From: Priapulus caudatus
Lineage: Eukaryota > Priapulida > Priapulimorpha > Priapulimorphida > Priapulidae
DNA: 30,065 nt
Reading direction: 5' to 3'
NCBI RefSeq assembly: GCF_000485595.1
Contig: NW_014578922.1
Location: forward strand, 5,349-35,413
Below the pieces are notes generated by a model. The model worked only from the letters and a program-made list of their open reading frames with translations. It ran no database searches and was not told the origin of the DNA. Numbering within the stretch: position 1 is the first letter of the stretch; each line of letters opens with the position of its first letter. This document shows, one piece after another, positions 29,905 to 30,065 of this stretch. Position numbers and translations under genes: made by a program.

Positions 29905-30065
29905 GTTGGTCTATGGTCAACTCGGCCCACGAGCCAACTCCCACCGTGTGGCGAGTTCGCTCGTCTGGAGATCGGTGAGCTCGGCTCGTGGGATGAGTTC
30001 ACCCTCCTGGAGATCGGTGAGCTCGCCTCGCCGGATGAGTTCACCATCCTGGAGATCGGTGAGCT
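29905..30065 (+). repeat. 42-bp tandem repeat in ARF4 intron 1, continuing past the window
   Basis: ctggagatcggtgagctc starts at 29965, 30007 and 30049, exactly 42 bp apart, with degenerate units from about 29920. The period is a multiple of three and one frame is open (LEIGEL...DEFT). Each unit contains TCG|GTGAGC, the same donor hexamer as ARF4 exon 1. Most likely an intronic minisatellite. Confidence 0.85.

Overview
This window is nuclear DNA from an animal, most likely a marine or other invertebrate. Every recognisable gene is metazoan and split by GT-AG introns. The introns carry abundant micro- and minisatellites, small inverted-repeat transposons and a dispersed G-rich repeat. Nothing bacterial, viral or CRISPR-like was found. 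Gene calls rest on reading exons by eye, checking splice-site phase, and remembered family motifs; no search was run.

Layout: (1) About 70-4539 and 7421-11318 are the two arms of a very large inverted repeat. The right arm holds an intact two-exon TM9SF4-type gene on the minus strand (CDS 10178-8041). The left arm holds the same locus on the plus strand, broken by many small insertions, deletions and substitutions. (2) Between the arms lie noisy GCT/GGT triplets, a degenerate GT-rich 32-bp satellite, one intact immunoglobulin half-domain exon (6366-6610) and a TATCAT array. (3) From 13510 to 16797, plus strand, five exons encode an Ig domain and a C-terminal Ig-like domain resembling MALT1 paracaspase. 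A 25-N gap at 14435-14459 sits where the caspase domain would be expected. Exon 6366-6610 probably belongs to the same gene, which would nest TM9SF4 in a MALT1 intron. (4) 18826-23628, minus strand: a complete seven-exon TMBIM4 (Lifeguard 4) gene. (5) 24543-28892, minus strand: a complete eleven-coding-exon ORC5 gene. (6) 29409-29475, plus strand: the first coding exon of ARF4, head-to-head with ORC5 across a roughly 0.5-kb shared promoter region.

The genes have unrelated housekeeping or signalling roles: Golgi membrane protein, NF-kB-type signalling scaffold/protease, anti-apoptotic Golgi channel-like protein, replication initiation, and Golgi small GTPase. The only sign of co-regulation is the ORC5/ARF4 divergent pair.

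The most distinctive pattern is that short tandem duplications repeatedly overlap exon ends. A 32-bp duplication contains a MALT1 splice donor. A 72-bp in-frame duplication contains the ORC5 exon 7 donor. A roughly 92-110-bp minisatellite carries the 3' end and donor of ORC5 exon 10. Copies of the ORC5 C-terminal codons lie beyond its stop. The largest caution is assembly quality: 1 to about 6130 and 18385-18765 look like uncorrected long-read sequence, so the palindrome may be an artefact.
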